A stretch of 64,000 nucleotides of DNA from Ochromonas danica (taxonomy: Eukaryota; Sar; Chrysophyceae; Chromulinales; Chromulinaceae): positions 186,001-250,000 of the forward strand of contig VKHL01000017.1 of the NCBI GenBank assembly GCA_015146655.1, written 5' to 3'. The position numbers were made by a program, and so were the translations under genes. This document shows positions 53,987 to 64,000 of the stretch, in pieces. Under the pieces are notes generated by a model. The model did not search any database. It worked only from the letters and a program-made list of their open reading frames with translations, and was not told the DNA's origin. Within the stretch, counting starts at the first letter, position 1, and each line of letters opens with the position of its first letter.

Positions 53987-56213
53987 TAGGGATCCAAATG
54001 CGATTGGCGAAGTCTACTGCAGGATTCAAAGGGAGTGACTCAGCTAACTGTTTAGGAATCGCGGCGAGTGAGGGGAATTCTTCATCGTCTTCGTTGTCTT
54101 CATTGCTGGCACTGTCGCTATTGCTGGCGCTGCTGTTGTTCGAGGAAGACCTCGAGACAGCGGAGGACTGCAGGACTGTTGTTGGCACTGGTTCAGTTGA
54201 AGAAGTACTTGGCGGCACCGGAAGTGCTTCTGGCGACGGCGACTTCACAGAAGAAGACGACGAAGAAGATGATGATGATGATGAAGATGGAGCAGCAGCC
54301 TGTGGTTCATCTGATGAAGAGCTGCCTTGAGTCACAGAATCTGTCAAGGAGATTAGCGGAACGCGATGTGGGAGAATGCCTTTCGAACGGGACGGCAGAT
54401 TTAAACCTAAACACTCAGCAATAGGATGTGCTGGATAGGAAGCTTGCAGTGTAGATAAGGGTAAAGGTAGTGGCAGGAGAATACCAGAGGGAGGAGCTAC
54501 AAGACCAACAGCGTTAACACGATGAGCAGCATGAATAGGACCGACAACACGAGGTATGGAGTTGGTGCTCGGCCTTGTTGTCGATGATTGCGTCGCGATC
54601 TGCGCTGCCCCTGGATTCACCAGCTCGCCACTTTGCTGACGCACTAGAGCAGCCACAGGGGCTAAAGCACTCTCTTTATGTGCTGCCACTGCATTACTCA
54701 CTGCTACATGAAGAGGTGCTGCCACGATAGGTCTAGATGCTTCGTGGGTATTGACGGCGGTGGGGTTGGAGGAGGCAGCAGAAGAGGAAGACGAAGTGAC
54801 AGAAGTCCGGATCTCGGAGTTGCGGTCTGTTGTGCGAATACTCGCAGCGACTTCGACTTGCTGCCTGATGGCCAACCGTGAAAGCGCGGAAGGGTCGGCG
54901 TCTACCCGAGCAAGCTTCGCAGAAGACTTCGTCTCGGCGGTCTCGATGATTTGCTCTGCAGGTCGCTTCACTCGCTCGCCTACCTGCTGGACTTGAAGAT
55001 CACCCGGTGGATTTAATGGGGAATGCCTCACATCAACTGCCGCGCTGCTGTTGGCTATCTCAGGAACAGTTGCTTTCTCTGCCACAGCAGGTGCCACAGG
55101 CCACCCTAACCTTGATGCACCCTCCCTGCCAAAGAGAGGCGGGGAAGCGCGCCTCACAACAAGACCTACAACGTCACCACGACGCGCACCATTAATAACA
55201 CCATTAACATGACGAGCAGTATGAATAGTACCGTCAACACGAGGTGCGGAGTTGGTGCTTGGCGGCTCGCCACTTTGCTGACGCGCTAGAGCAGCCACAG
55301 GGGCTGAAGCACTCTCTTTATGTGCTGCCACTGCATTACTCACTGCTACATGAAGAGGTGCTGCCACAATAGGTCTAGATGTTTCGTGGACATTGACGGC
55401 GGTGGGGTTGGAGGAGGCAGCGGGTGGCACGGTAGAGGCGGTCTTGGCGATGCCGATAGCGGAGGAAGAGATAGCCGTAGAGGAGTCTCGAGCAGATGAA
55501 GATGAGGAGGAATTGTTTCCAGAAGAATAGGGTGTGGTAACAACGGTGGTAGTGGCCGTGGTGGCTGTGGTGGCGGGGGAGGGCAGAGGCTCGCTGTCCC
55601 ACGGGTCAGCTATGCTGTTCTTCAACTCCACGAAAGCCTTCCAGAAGTCTTCCGATGCTTTGAAATGAGCCTTGAGCTTCTCCTTGATCCGAGGGAATCT
55701 GTCTCGAATCTCCACGGCGTAGACGTCAGCGGGCAGCGCGGAGATCTGCTTGGGATTCTTCGTGATGGCCACGAAGTAGCGGGCGAAGAAGACAGTCTCG
55801 ATCTCGCTGTTCCAAATAGGAGGAGGGATAGTCGGCGGGAAGCAGACGACGAAGCACCGCTGCACGATGGTATCCACGTTGTTGAAGTCGATGTGGTTGG
55901 ACAGCAGGACTTCTCCGCGCGCCAAGGATGGCTTCGGCCCCGTCAGAGACACACTGCGCAGGTCTGCCTCCTTGTAGAGCCAAGTGTGCGTCAGCATCTT
56001 CTTCTTGGTGCTCTTCACTTCGAAGAAGTCGCTGACCTGCGCCACGAAGTTTTCCTTCGAGGGAGAGGCCAGCAGGACGAAGTCGCCCTTTGAGATGCAG
56101 CGATCATGGCAATGGGGCTTCTCCTGCCGAATCCTCAAGGTCTCATAGTAAGTTTTCTTATCGTCCTCTCTCGTGGCTGCACCAACCCATTCGAACTGCC
56201 TCTTCGGGGGCAT
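52831..56213 (-). CDS. BAH-domain protein, copy 2
   Basis: Same exon structure and almost the same sequence as the copy at 48182-51573. The only coding change noticed is loss of three codons (Met-Gly-Ile after ELKNSI) around 55613, beyond the BAH domain. The BAH core, the Ser-rich region with its internal duplication, and the helical tail are all intact, so both copies look functional. The 5' side differs. Its short shared promoter has been pushed apart by the inverted-repeat insertion, so copy 2 now has about 80 bases of ancestral upstream sequence followed by foreign DNA. Different expression from copy 1 is therefore possible. Confidence 0.85.
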
Positions 56214-56295
56214 AATGCATTGACTGCCTTTGCCCTGCCGGCCGTCCTCTGAGAGCACCACGCAACACAACAATAGTTCACCGACTTAGAAGCTA

Positions 56296-57886
56296 GTGGG
56301 TCAAAACTCGCGTCCGGGGCAAAACTCGCGTCCGCGGGAAACGACCACAGTGGGGAGACCGCTGCTGTATGGAATTTTGGCAACCATCCTTGATGTTGCA
56401 CTCAAATTTGTTCTTTTGATTTCCAATCGGATTTCGCACAAATCATCAATCTTTTATGAAATATCGGTTCCTTCCTAGGTCTAACATCTCCCACTTGTGA
56501 TGTGAGGTCAATCCAGGAGGAAGAACGAGCTGTTCCATCCGAAGATGAAGTAGCCGAAGAGATCGTGGCGGGGCGAATCTTGCTGACCGACGCCATCTAG
56601 AGCTATAGATACTCGAGATCAGCCCTTAAATCGCAATTTATCCTTTTGCAGTTCTTCACTCGTCCTGGGGAGGGTCATGAACGATGCATGCAACCTTTTT
56701 AGGGCTGTCAAGAAACGACAACTCCACTTCTCAGACCGAAGAAGGCCCAATCCATTAGTTTCAAGACCCACAGGAAACTTGTACCTAGGCAGCTTCTGTT
56801 ATTAGTCTCCCAAGTGCTGCGGGATTGTTAGACTCTGAGAAACGCGATATGATCTTCCATGTTGTTGAGGAAGAACGTATCCCCATAAAAGCAGCATGTG
56901 AGCACTTTGGTGTGACTGTGTCGAAGTTCAAAAAGTATGATATCACTTTTGACATTATGAATTTTATCTCACATTATGAATATGTTGATTTCTAGTGAAC
57001 GGAAGAAACGAAAGAGGGTAGAAGATGGTGCAGAACAATTTAAGAAAACAGGGAGAAAACCCTCCATAAGCAAGAAAAGCGACTTCAAGAAGAAAAAAGA
57101 GAAGAAGCGAAAAACGAGAGGAAATGCGCGATAAAAAGCGACGGGAGCGAGAGGCGAAAGCGAGCCGCGAGCTGGAGAAAGCTCGAAAAGCTGCCACCAA
57201 AGGAGAAAAGCAGCGCATTATGGAACTTATGGAGAGTGGAGCGCTCTCTGGCAAGAAAGGAAACACTCCCAACCTCCTAGTTGGCGAGCCATTCTTCTGC
57301 ACGAATCCCGTCTGTGCTCAACAGCGACAATGCGTCGTGGGTAGACGATGGATGGTCCGCTTGTTTGGCATGTTATGCACAGTACGCTCATTGGTACTGC
57401 CAGAAGAAGGGTTGCAAGTCGAAGTTGATGCAACACATGAGTGTGTGCATTATCCAAATGGGCTTTGACTATTCTTCACATGTGGTGAACGAGGAGAGCC
57501 TTGTAAACCACTAAAACGACACAGTTCATGATGGAGATGAGGGAAACAATCATCTACCAAATAAAAAGTTCATCATAAGAAGACGATTTCATCGATGGGA
57601 AGGCGAAGAATCGCTACCATTCTCTATCTGATAGGTGGAGCGGGACCAACAAAAAGACGTTGTTCGCCTGAAATGGTTTTGATACTCATCCGATTTGCAT
57701 GAATTTATAATATTTAGATAGGAAATGCCTAGAAATATCATAATTCAGCTTGGAGTGGGGCTTGGGTGCTCCTTGTCAAAGATATCGCCATTAAAGACAA
57801 AAGATCAACAATGGACGTCTGTGGTGGTTTGTCAACGACAAGTCAACGACCACAGTGTAGAAACGCGGACGCGAGTTTTGACCCAC
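56296..57886. mobile_element. DNA-transposon-like insertion with 21-bp terminal inverted repeats
   Basis: The ends are perfect 21-base inverted repeats starting GTGGGTCAAAACTCG (56296-56316 and complement of 57866-57886). The left end repeats the inner part once more (AAAACTCGCGTCCG at about 56321), and AACGACCACAGTG occurs near both ends. GCTA lies directly outside both ends and may be a 4-bp target duplication. Compared with unit 1, about 15 extra bases lie left of the element and a few bases (GCCCCAC) are replaced. The interior includes a helix-turn-helix-like reading (KAACEHFGVTVSKFKK, about 56880-56935), a Lys/Arg-rich region and a Cys-rich segment. I see no recognisable DDE transposase, so it is a non-autonomous or decayed cut-and-paste element, or an unknown family. 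Confidence 0.8.
56811..57514 (+). pseudogene. Remnant coding sequence inside the inverted-repeat element
   Basis: One frame from about 56811 reads LLDSEKRDMIFHVVEEERIP followed by IKAACEHFGVTVSKFKK, a helix-turn-helix pattern. A likely 60-base GT..AG intron (about 56934-56995, ending TTTCTAG) leads to NERKKRKRVEDGAEQFKKTG and more basic sequence until a stop near 57134. An overlapping frame then continues RDKKRREREAKASRELEKAR to EPFFCTNPVCAQQ, and another frame carries WSACLACYAQYAHWYCQKKGC, a possible zinc ribbon. The coding potential therefore jumps frames at least twice, so the gene is broken or has introns I cannot place. It probably encoded a DNA-binding protein of the element. Confidence 0.45.
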
Positions 57887-57940
57887 GCTAGGAAGGTGTC
57901 CTTGTCATGCAGTCCAGAGAACTGAATTCTTTCAGTCCAG

Positions 57941-58815
57941 ATGAAGAGAGAGGGGGACTGCAGCAGCTCCTCGTGTGTCAAGAATGTCACTGTGTCGGAT
58001 GCGCTGAGCGGGCAAATCGTCTTCCAACGCGTCTATGCCTGGAAGACCGCCTCCGCCTTCTCCAACCTCGGCTCCCTCATCAAAGTCTTCTACCAGTTCG
58101 CCCGAGAAGTGGATGACGGAGGTACGGCCCAGTGTGCTGCCTGCTGTTTGTCTAACTAATTAGCTATTTCCTTCCTCTTCGCAGTGATCTCGAAGATTGA
58201 CTTCCAGGCGCAGAGGAACACGTTGAGGCGGAAGCGCGACGACGTTCTCAAGGTGCCGTCTGTTTCTTCTTCTCTGCTAATTGCCCCCTTTCTCACTGCT
58301 CTTTCTGATGCTAATGGTAATGCTAATGCTAATAATGCTGGTGCAGTAGTGCAAGCGCGGCGACACGATGCAGATGGTGACTGTGAAGACCGAGGATGTC
58401 ATCGTCTCAGTCTTCTTCGACTTGGACGGACTCTTGCAGCCATCCATTCGCTTGAAGAATTGCTTCCAGATTCTTCTCCATGCCCTTCAATTGGCTTTTG
58501 AAAGCAATTTTCTCCCGGCATTGCAAGAGTGGCGCAGCTCCTCCAGTGCGCAGTATGCTCCCTCTGAGGTCAGTGGCTGGAGCATTCCATTGCATTGCAT
58601 TGTGACGACCAGCTTGTCTACTGTAGATTGAAGGAGAGTCCTCCAAAACCTTTCCGGCCTTCGCTGGCTTCTCTGAGACTGTCGATCGTCTCTGTGATTT
58701 GGTTTTCTCAGATGATCCAGTGGGACTTTCCGAGTCCTCCAAGGCCTTGACGATCTCGAACGAGACCATCGACAGCAAAGCCAGGAGCTATCTGCAGGTG
58801 TTGGGCTTGTTGTAA
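57941..58815 (+). CDS. Small conserved-looking protein, unknown (intact copy)
   Basis: Four exons (57941-58121, 58185-58252, 58350-58568, 58627-58815) sum to 657 bases, 218 residues. The first three exons equal those of the chimera; the fourth is unique (EGESSKTFPAFAGFSETVDR ... ARSYLQVLGLL). The N-terminal half alternates strands and amphipathic helices (VTVSDALSGQIVFQRVYAWK, LGSLIKVFYQFAREVDDG, VTVKTEDVIVSVFFDLDG, LKNCFQILLHALQLAFESNF). This recalls small longin- or roadblock-type trafficking adaptors, but I do not recognise a family. Its promoter carries the inverted-repeat insertion about 55 bases upstream of the ATG, unlike the chimeric copy. Confidence 0.7.
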
Positions 58816-58977
58816 ATAGCAGTGAGAGAAATATTATCTGTGGCATCTTTTCTTAGCAACAACTTACAAAATATGCTAAACTAAACTGCCCGTGACCTAC
58901 ACCTGACAGTATTAACGAATTGTTAATACTCGTAACTATGAGAAGCGTAGAGCTCATGGTGACACCAAAGTGAGCAA

Positions 58978-61267
58978 TCATAGCTCCTTTCCTGCGGGCT
59001 TGAGAGCTTGGGGCTTCTTCTGGTAGATATTGAACTCTTCCTGCAGCATGTGAGCCACGTAGAGCGCGATGTGAATGGGCACCAAGTAGGGCCATTCCGT
59101 GCGGAAATGAGAGGCTTTGTAGAAACCTAGCAAGCCAACGATCTGCGTGACGATCATTGGATGGGGGATATATCTGAGTCGCCAGCACATGGAAAAGGAT
59201 TAGACGGTTCACATCTTCAGCTAACAAGGAGATCGATCACTCACCCGTAGGGGAAGCTAGTGATCCACTTTGGCTCCATTAGGCCAAGCTCGGCGCCAAA
59301 GTAAGTGCGGTCCGTGCCCAGCGCCATGAAGGCCATCAAGGAGATGGCGTAGCCCGTGACAATCAAGAAGATAGAGATGGGATCGAACTTGAATGGAACT
59401 GTGGTGGGGAAGAGGTAGAGGTAGATGAGCTGGATCAGAGCCAAGTTCTTGAAGAAGATCACGTCTCTCTTGAAAGACCCAAAGTCAATTCCCTCTCGGA
59501 TGTAGTAAGTTGTGATGTATCTATCGTGATGAAATCAGCAGGCACGGTATCGATCAGCAGAAGTCATCGACTGTCAAGAGCAAAATGGGACTCTCACCTG
59601 AAATAGTGGACAAAGGATGTGACGCTCATGAAGAGTTCATAAGAGCCAGTGATATACCACAGAGCAGCAGCGAGGGTCAAGTAGATCACATTTCTCCAGC
59701 CAATGTGGGTCTCTAGGCGGTCGAAGAGGAAAGTGTTGAAGTTCACATTCCAGGCCAAGAAATGCTCGTACAAGGACTGTGGATTGATAGTCTTCAAGAA
59801 GAGAGCGCGGAAAGACTGGTTGTACTTGATGTTGATGTACTTCATGAGCCATCCCAGAGGCGCCAAGACGCGGGGGTAGATGCAGTAGTGCAGCTTCAGA
59901 GTGACGCGGAACTTGTCGGACATCTCCTTCTTGCTTTCATCCAACACGATATGATGCACTTCGCGATTGTAGTCAAAAGCCAAGACATCTCCTTCGCAAG
60001 CGTTCACTCCCATGTGGGCAATGGGGAAGTTCGTGATGTACTACCGTAGAGTCGATAATAGCATTAGACGAGACTCGATGATGAGCGAGAATAGCACAGC
60101 TTACCTTCATGTTCTTGTCCAAGCCAACAATGCAACGATAGACAGAGACAAAAGGGATGAAGCCGAAAGGGCCGTCAACGTGACGAGCGAAGAAGACGTG
60201 GTCGGAGTTCATGGCTTCCTCCTCTCGCTGTGGACTGCTCACATAGATTTCATTCATACCCTCCACCACCTCGAGGCAGTAGTTCTTCTCGCTAAAGAGA
60301 GTGCGAAACATCTTGACGATCTGAGAAGCGTTGGCCACTCTGTCAAAAGCATGTCTGGGAGCGTTGGGCAGGTCAGAGTACCACCAGTGAGACGAGGTGG
60401 TCTCAGGCGGATCCTGAGACATGGTCCATTGACGGATTTCAGCCAAGTCGCCCTTGCGCGACTCATGAGTTTTGCCCGGCTCGTCATCGATGGGAGACGT
60501 GCTTAACAGGCTGCACTGGCAAATGCGGTAGAAATAAGGCGCGCCAGGGAAGAAGCAGAAAGTGTTTTTCGAGTCGAGGCAGTAGCTGCCCAGCGCGCAG
60601 CTGAGCAATGGCAGCAAAAGCCCGCCAAAGACGTGGAGCTGCATGAGAGAGGAGGGAAGAGGAGCAGCCAGCAGAGGTCGCACGGAGGCGGGCACGAGAA
60701 GGTGTGGCAGCGCGGCATGCACACAGAGGGGAACCAGGTAGTAGCAGTGCTCCAAGAAGCTCAGCAACCAGTAGATGGGATGCTCTAGATCGATCTAACC
60801 AACAGAGATAGCTTGAGACAAAGGTAGATGGAGGATTGACGAGGGGGTGGGCATCTCACCTGTCCGCCAGCGCTGTAGGAAGACTGGAAAGTGGCCTCAC
60901 CCGTTCCGAGATGCGCGAGATCTTGAAGGAGATAGCCAGCAATAATGAGCACGAAAGAAACAAGGAAAGGGACCTTGATGGCTCGAGAAGCCAGGAGGAT
61001 GATGGAGAGGATGAGCACAGTGCCCACGAACTCTCCGCTGGGCAGCACGGGCAGCAGCGTGAGCAAGTAGACCAACACTGTGGACGCAAGGAGAGAGGAA
61101 GACTTCGTGTAGGATCTCAGCATGCTAAAGAAGCCGAAAACACCCAGCGGAGTGGTCACAAAGTGTAACAGCACATTCAATGAATTGGAATGATAGCGAT
61201 TGAATTCCTCGCCCAAGTTGTTGAAGTAGCTGTTTGTGTCAGTGGGATAGGATGAGGACACATTCAT
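58978..61267 (-). CDS. Mpo1/DUF962-like membrane domain plus 2OG-oxygenase-like core
   Basis: Five exons from ATG 61267 to stop 58978, about 660 residues. The N-terminal part is polytopic and has histidine signatures like Mpo1/DUF962 (FNRYHSNSLNVLLHFVTTPL; LLQDLAHLGTGEATF; LEHPIYWLLSFLEHCYYLVP). A soluble central region shows a double-stranded-helix pattern: HVD in VFFARHVDGPFGFIPFVSVY, then GDVLAFDYNREVHHIVLD and an Arg in FRVTLKLHYCIYP. That is the HxD...H...R arrangement of 2-oxoglutarate Fe(II) oxygenases. The C-terminal exons hold four or five further membrane helices and end KPAGKEL. The likely place is the ER, with a lipid or membrane-protein oxygenation role, by analogy with Mpo1, which oxidises 2-hydroxy fatty acids. 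The domain calls come from motifs seen by eye. Confidence 0.65.
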
Positions 61268-61588
61268 TCTGCTGAAAGTCCACGTTATTAAAGTCTATGA
61301 TGGTGATATCCAAGGTCGATCTTCTGTTGAAAAGAATTCGATTGGAAATGAATCCATCTGCTGCTGTTCAGAGCAGGGAGGAGCACCTCGCGCGCTGCTG
61401 GGCTGCCGCTGTGCTGGGTGTGCTTGTGCTCTGCTCAGCCTTGTGCTGTCATTATTGCCTTGCGCGGTGAGGAGTGGTAAAACCATTGGCGCGAAGTGGT
61501 AAAACCTTGTGGGGGAGGGAGGAAGATTTCTCGTGCTTGGCTGGCTGATCATCTTTTGCTTCTCCTCGAACACCTTACCTTCCTTCCC
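61268..61588. promoter_or_regulatory. Divergent promoter, oxygenase-like gene and Rab7
   Basis: A 321-base spacer between outward ATGs. It contains a direct repeat of AGTGGTAAAACC (about 61474-61485 and 61494-61506), possibly a duplicated control element. No coding potential is convincing. Confidence 0.45.
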
Positions 61589-62393
61589 ATGGCGACTAGA
61601 AAGAAGGTCTTGTTGAAGATTATCATTCTCGGTGATAGTGGGTGAGTCAAGTCGAGCCCTGATTTATTCTTTCTTTTTCTTTGTCTCACTCGTATTATTT
61701 GTTCTCTCTGTCTTGGGATTTCTCGCTGTGGCGGCTGACTGTGTGGTGCATGAGCAGCGTTGGGAAAACCTCGCTGATGAACCAGTATGTGAATAACAGG
61801 TTCACAACTCAATATAAAGCGACTATCGGTGCAGACTTCCTCACGAAGGAGATCATGATCGACGACAAGCTCGTCACTCTGCAGGTTAGCCGCCAATTCA
61901 CTTCTCCTCTCTCGCTCTCCTTTCTCACATTCTCTTGGCGTTTGATTAGATTTGGGACACTGCTGGTCAAGAGAGATTCCAAAGCTTGGGTGTGGCCTTC
62001 TATCGCGGAGCGGACGCCTGCATCCTCGTCTACGACATCACGAACGAGAAGTCCTTCGACCAAATCAACAACTGGAGGGAGGAGTTCCTCAACCAAGCCA
62101 ACCCGCGTGACCCTGAGAACTTCACCTTTGTTGTTCTCGGAAACAAAATTGATCGCGAGTCGGAGCGTCGCGTGCCCAAGTCCAAAGCCTCGCAGTGGTG
62201 CAAGTCCAAGGGCGCCAAGCCCATCCCCTACTATGAGACCAGCGCCAAGGATGCCACTAAGGTAGAGGCTGCCTTTCTAGAGGCTGCTCAGTCAGCTCTT
62301 CATCAAGACACTTCAGAGAGCGAAGTGTTCATCCCCGACACGATCAACCTGTCCAAGCAGCCCGCCCCGGCCAAGAGTGGCGGCTGCTGCTAA
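61589..62393 (+). CDS. RAB7: Rab7-family small GTPase
   Basis: Three exons; the joined protein is about 205 residues. P-loop GDSGVGKTSL (split by intron 1 after Ser-Gly), switch I effector region [18 protein letters not shown] (typical Rab7), switch [23 protein letters not shown], guanine-specificity GNKID and ETSAK, and a C-terminal GGCC for geranylgeranylation. Rab7 directs late endosome and lysosome or vacuole traffic and fusion. The phrase [20 protein letters not shown] and the YKATIGADF effector loop distinguish it from Rab1, Rab5 and Rab8. No oddity is seen. Confidence 0.96.
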
Positions 62394-62802
62394 ACTCCTC
62401 TCCTCACCCTTCGTTACTGTAGTTGCCTACCTGCCTGCACCCCATGTCTCCTTTCCCTTACGTTATTCCTCTGCTGTGTAGTTTTATTCCGCATCGTAGG
62501 TTAACGTGTTCTTATAATCACTTGGTTTAGCCAACGATAATGACTTGTTTAGACTTGAAGGAACCACTTCATCAGATCTTTGTCAAGCTTGAAGTTTGCG
62601 AAATCAATTGCTAAAGATAAGACAACAATAGGCGCTAAAGCTAAATAGTCTACTATTGGCAGAGCGTTGAATCAGTTGAGGCATTTTTGTTGACATTAAG
62701 TTTGTGATGGTATAATACAAACAAGACATGGTTAACATAACCCTAATATCAAGACGCTAACTATTTGCTGTTTACTCGAGAAAGCTCAAAGGTTCATCGC
62801 TC
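62394..62802. other. Convergent 3' region, nothing recognised
   Basis: AT-rich sequence between the Rab7 stop and the BCKDHB stop on the opposite strand. No repeat, hairpin or coding stretch of note. Confidence 0.6.
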
Positions 62803-64000
62803 TCAATAATTGACGGCCGTCTTCACCGCTTCCAGAAGCTTCGTGTAGTCCGGAACATAGTATTTCTCATAGACCAGAGGGAAAGGAGTGTCGTAGCCGC
62901 AAACACGTTGAATAGGGCTCTCGAGTGAGAGGAAGCATTCCTCCATAATTGTGGACGAGATTTCAGCGGCAAAGCCACCAGTGCGCTGCAAAGGAAAGCT
63001 GTCAGTGCCATGCATCGATAAATCAAAATAGCCAATAACTTACAGGAGCCTCGTGAGTCACGATCAGACGGCCGGTCTTCTCTACGGAGTTCACGATTGC
63101 TTCTTTGTCCCAAGGAAGGAGAGTTCGGAGGTCGATCACCTCACAAGAAATGCCCAATTCTGCCGCAGCATCGGCAGCCTAAAGACACGATTCCTCCATG
63201 AGCAACAAGCAAACTACGACTATATCATAAACAAAATCACATACCTTATTCATGACATTGACTTGGCCACCCCAGCCAACCAGCGTCACGTCGGCACCTT
63301 CTCTAACGACACGAGCTTTGCCGATGGGAACCTCATAGTCGCCAACAGGAACTTCTTCAACTGCTGCACGGTACAGAGCCTTGGGCTCGAAGAAGATAAC
63401 AGGATCCTTGCTCCTAATACTGGAAAGCAGTAAACCCTTGGCGTCAGCAGGGCTGCTTGGCATGACGACGACAAGTCCAGGAGTGTGGCAGAAGTAAGCC
63501 TCAGGGCTTTGAGAATGATAGAGTCCTCCATGACCAACTGCTCCACAAGGGGCTCGGAAGGTCAATCCACCACAGTCAAATTGGTTACCAGAGCGGAAGC
63601 GGAACTTGGCAGCTTCATTGACAATTTGATCGAAGGCAGGGAAGATGTAATCTGAGCAAAAGCAAGAGTTGACAGGTCAGCATTTCCCTCTGTGGGACCT
63701 CTGCACTAGACAGAACATTACCTGCAAACTGAATTTCCGCGACAGCAGTGCAACCCATAGATGCGTAACCGATTGCAAAACCTAACAATAACAAAGATTC
63801 TGTTGGCTTTATTCATTTGAAGATGAGCGAGGCTGGCGATACCTGCGATACCCTGCTCGCAAAGAGGAGTGTTGAAGACTCTATGCTTGCCAAACTCTTC
63901 TTGTAACCCAACAGAGCAACGAAACACTCCACCAAAGCCAACATCTTCTCCAAATACTACAGCAGTGGGGTCAGTTCGGAGAGCAATCCTCATGGCATCG
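62803..64000 (-). CDS. BCKDHB: Branched-chain 2-oxoacid dehydrogenase E1 beta (5' cut by window)
   Basis: Several exons; the start lies beyond the right edge. Family phrases in order: [96 protein letters not shown], then the C-terminal transketolase part [30 protein letters not shown] and [14 protein letters not shown]. The GVFRC and [10 protein letters not shown] variants separate it from pyruvate dehydrogenase E1 beta. It is a mitochondrial matrix enzyme subunit of the complex that decarboxylates 2-oxo acids from Leu, Ile and Val. Thiamine diphosphate is bound with the E1 alpha subunit, not encoded here. The presequence is outside the window. Confidence 0.94.

Larger units (their letters stand above)
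52276..58522. repeat. Tandem duplication, unit 2, interrupted by an insertion
   Basis: It repeats unit 1 from the NHL-gene 3' exons through the BAH gene (52276-56280). It resumes after the insertion at about 57894 and continues to about 58512 (offset 6,247 from unit 1). Beyond this point the small gene keeps its own 3' exons, absent from unit 1. The headless NHL exons at 52276-52817 are read only as part of the chimera. Confidence 0.95.

Noticed and set aside
56964-57302. 112-codon minus-strand frame inside the inverted-repeat element
   Set aside because: It is the antisense of the Lys/Arg-rich plus-strand remnant and gives a Phe/Ser/Leu-rich artefact.

Overview
The window is nuclear DNA from a gene-dense, intron-bearing eukaryotic microbe. 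Evidence: GT..AG introns of about 50-150 bases that restore reading frames, universally conserved eukaryotic genes (ribosomal protein eS6, condensin CND1/NCAPD2, ASPM, Rab7, proteasome beta-4, BCKDHB), closely packed genes with short divergent promoters and convergent tails, and abundant microsatellites. Gene content (giant ARM-repeat protein, several PFKFB paralogues, PH-DnaJ fusion) fits a stramenopile or other SAR protist, but the sequence alone does not settle the lineage. No virus-like element, rRNA, tRNA or CRISPR array was recognised.

Layout. 0-2 kb: a small secreted protein between two copies of a 226-base segment taken from the 3' end of the next gene. 2-8.1 kb: intronless ARM-repeat protein. 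8.6-11.1 kb: PH-DnaJ-PDZ-like protein whose stop codon is followed at once by a 22-bp minisatellite. 11.6-20.4 kb: condensin CND1, eS6 and a HEAT-like (TTI2-like?) protein, rich in GAG/CTC triplet runs. 20.8-25.2 kb: cupin protein, a probable mitochondrial protein, DUF423/TMEM256 protein and an alpha/beta hydrolase. 25.5-29.8 kb: a decayed copy of the PH-DnaJ gene's 3' end, then ASPM with near-identical tandem IQ units. 30-31 kb: a MATH-like protein. 31.2-38.1 kb: three 6-phosphofructo-2-kinase/fructose-2,6-bisphosphatase (PFKFB) paralogues; two are head to head and share an almost identical bisphosphatase segment, while the third has lost the phosphatase active site and gained an N-terminal membrane segment. 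39-45 kb: an amino-acid permease, proteasome beta-4, a small membrane protein and a CZIB/DUF866 protein without its zinc cysteines.

45.2-58.8 kb is the most dynamic part. An NHL/F-box/CCCH gene, a BAH-domain gene and a small unknown gene were involved in a 4,649-base tandem duplication. The junction makes an intact, in-frame chimeric gene (266 codons after splicing) joining the first exons of the small gene to the last exons of the NHL gene. The second unit carries a 1.6-kb insertion with perfect 21-bp terminal inverted repeats, placed in the promoter between the second BAH copy and the intact small gene. 59-64 kb: a polytopic protein combining an Mpo1/DUF962-like N-terminus with a 2-oxoglutarate-oxygenase-like core, Rab7, and BCKDHB running off the right edge.

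A recurring theme is duplication of gene 3' ends that include stop codons (315-540, 20477-20511, 25460-25590) together with very recent tandem expansions, so this genome copies short segments often.
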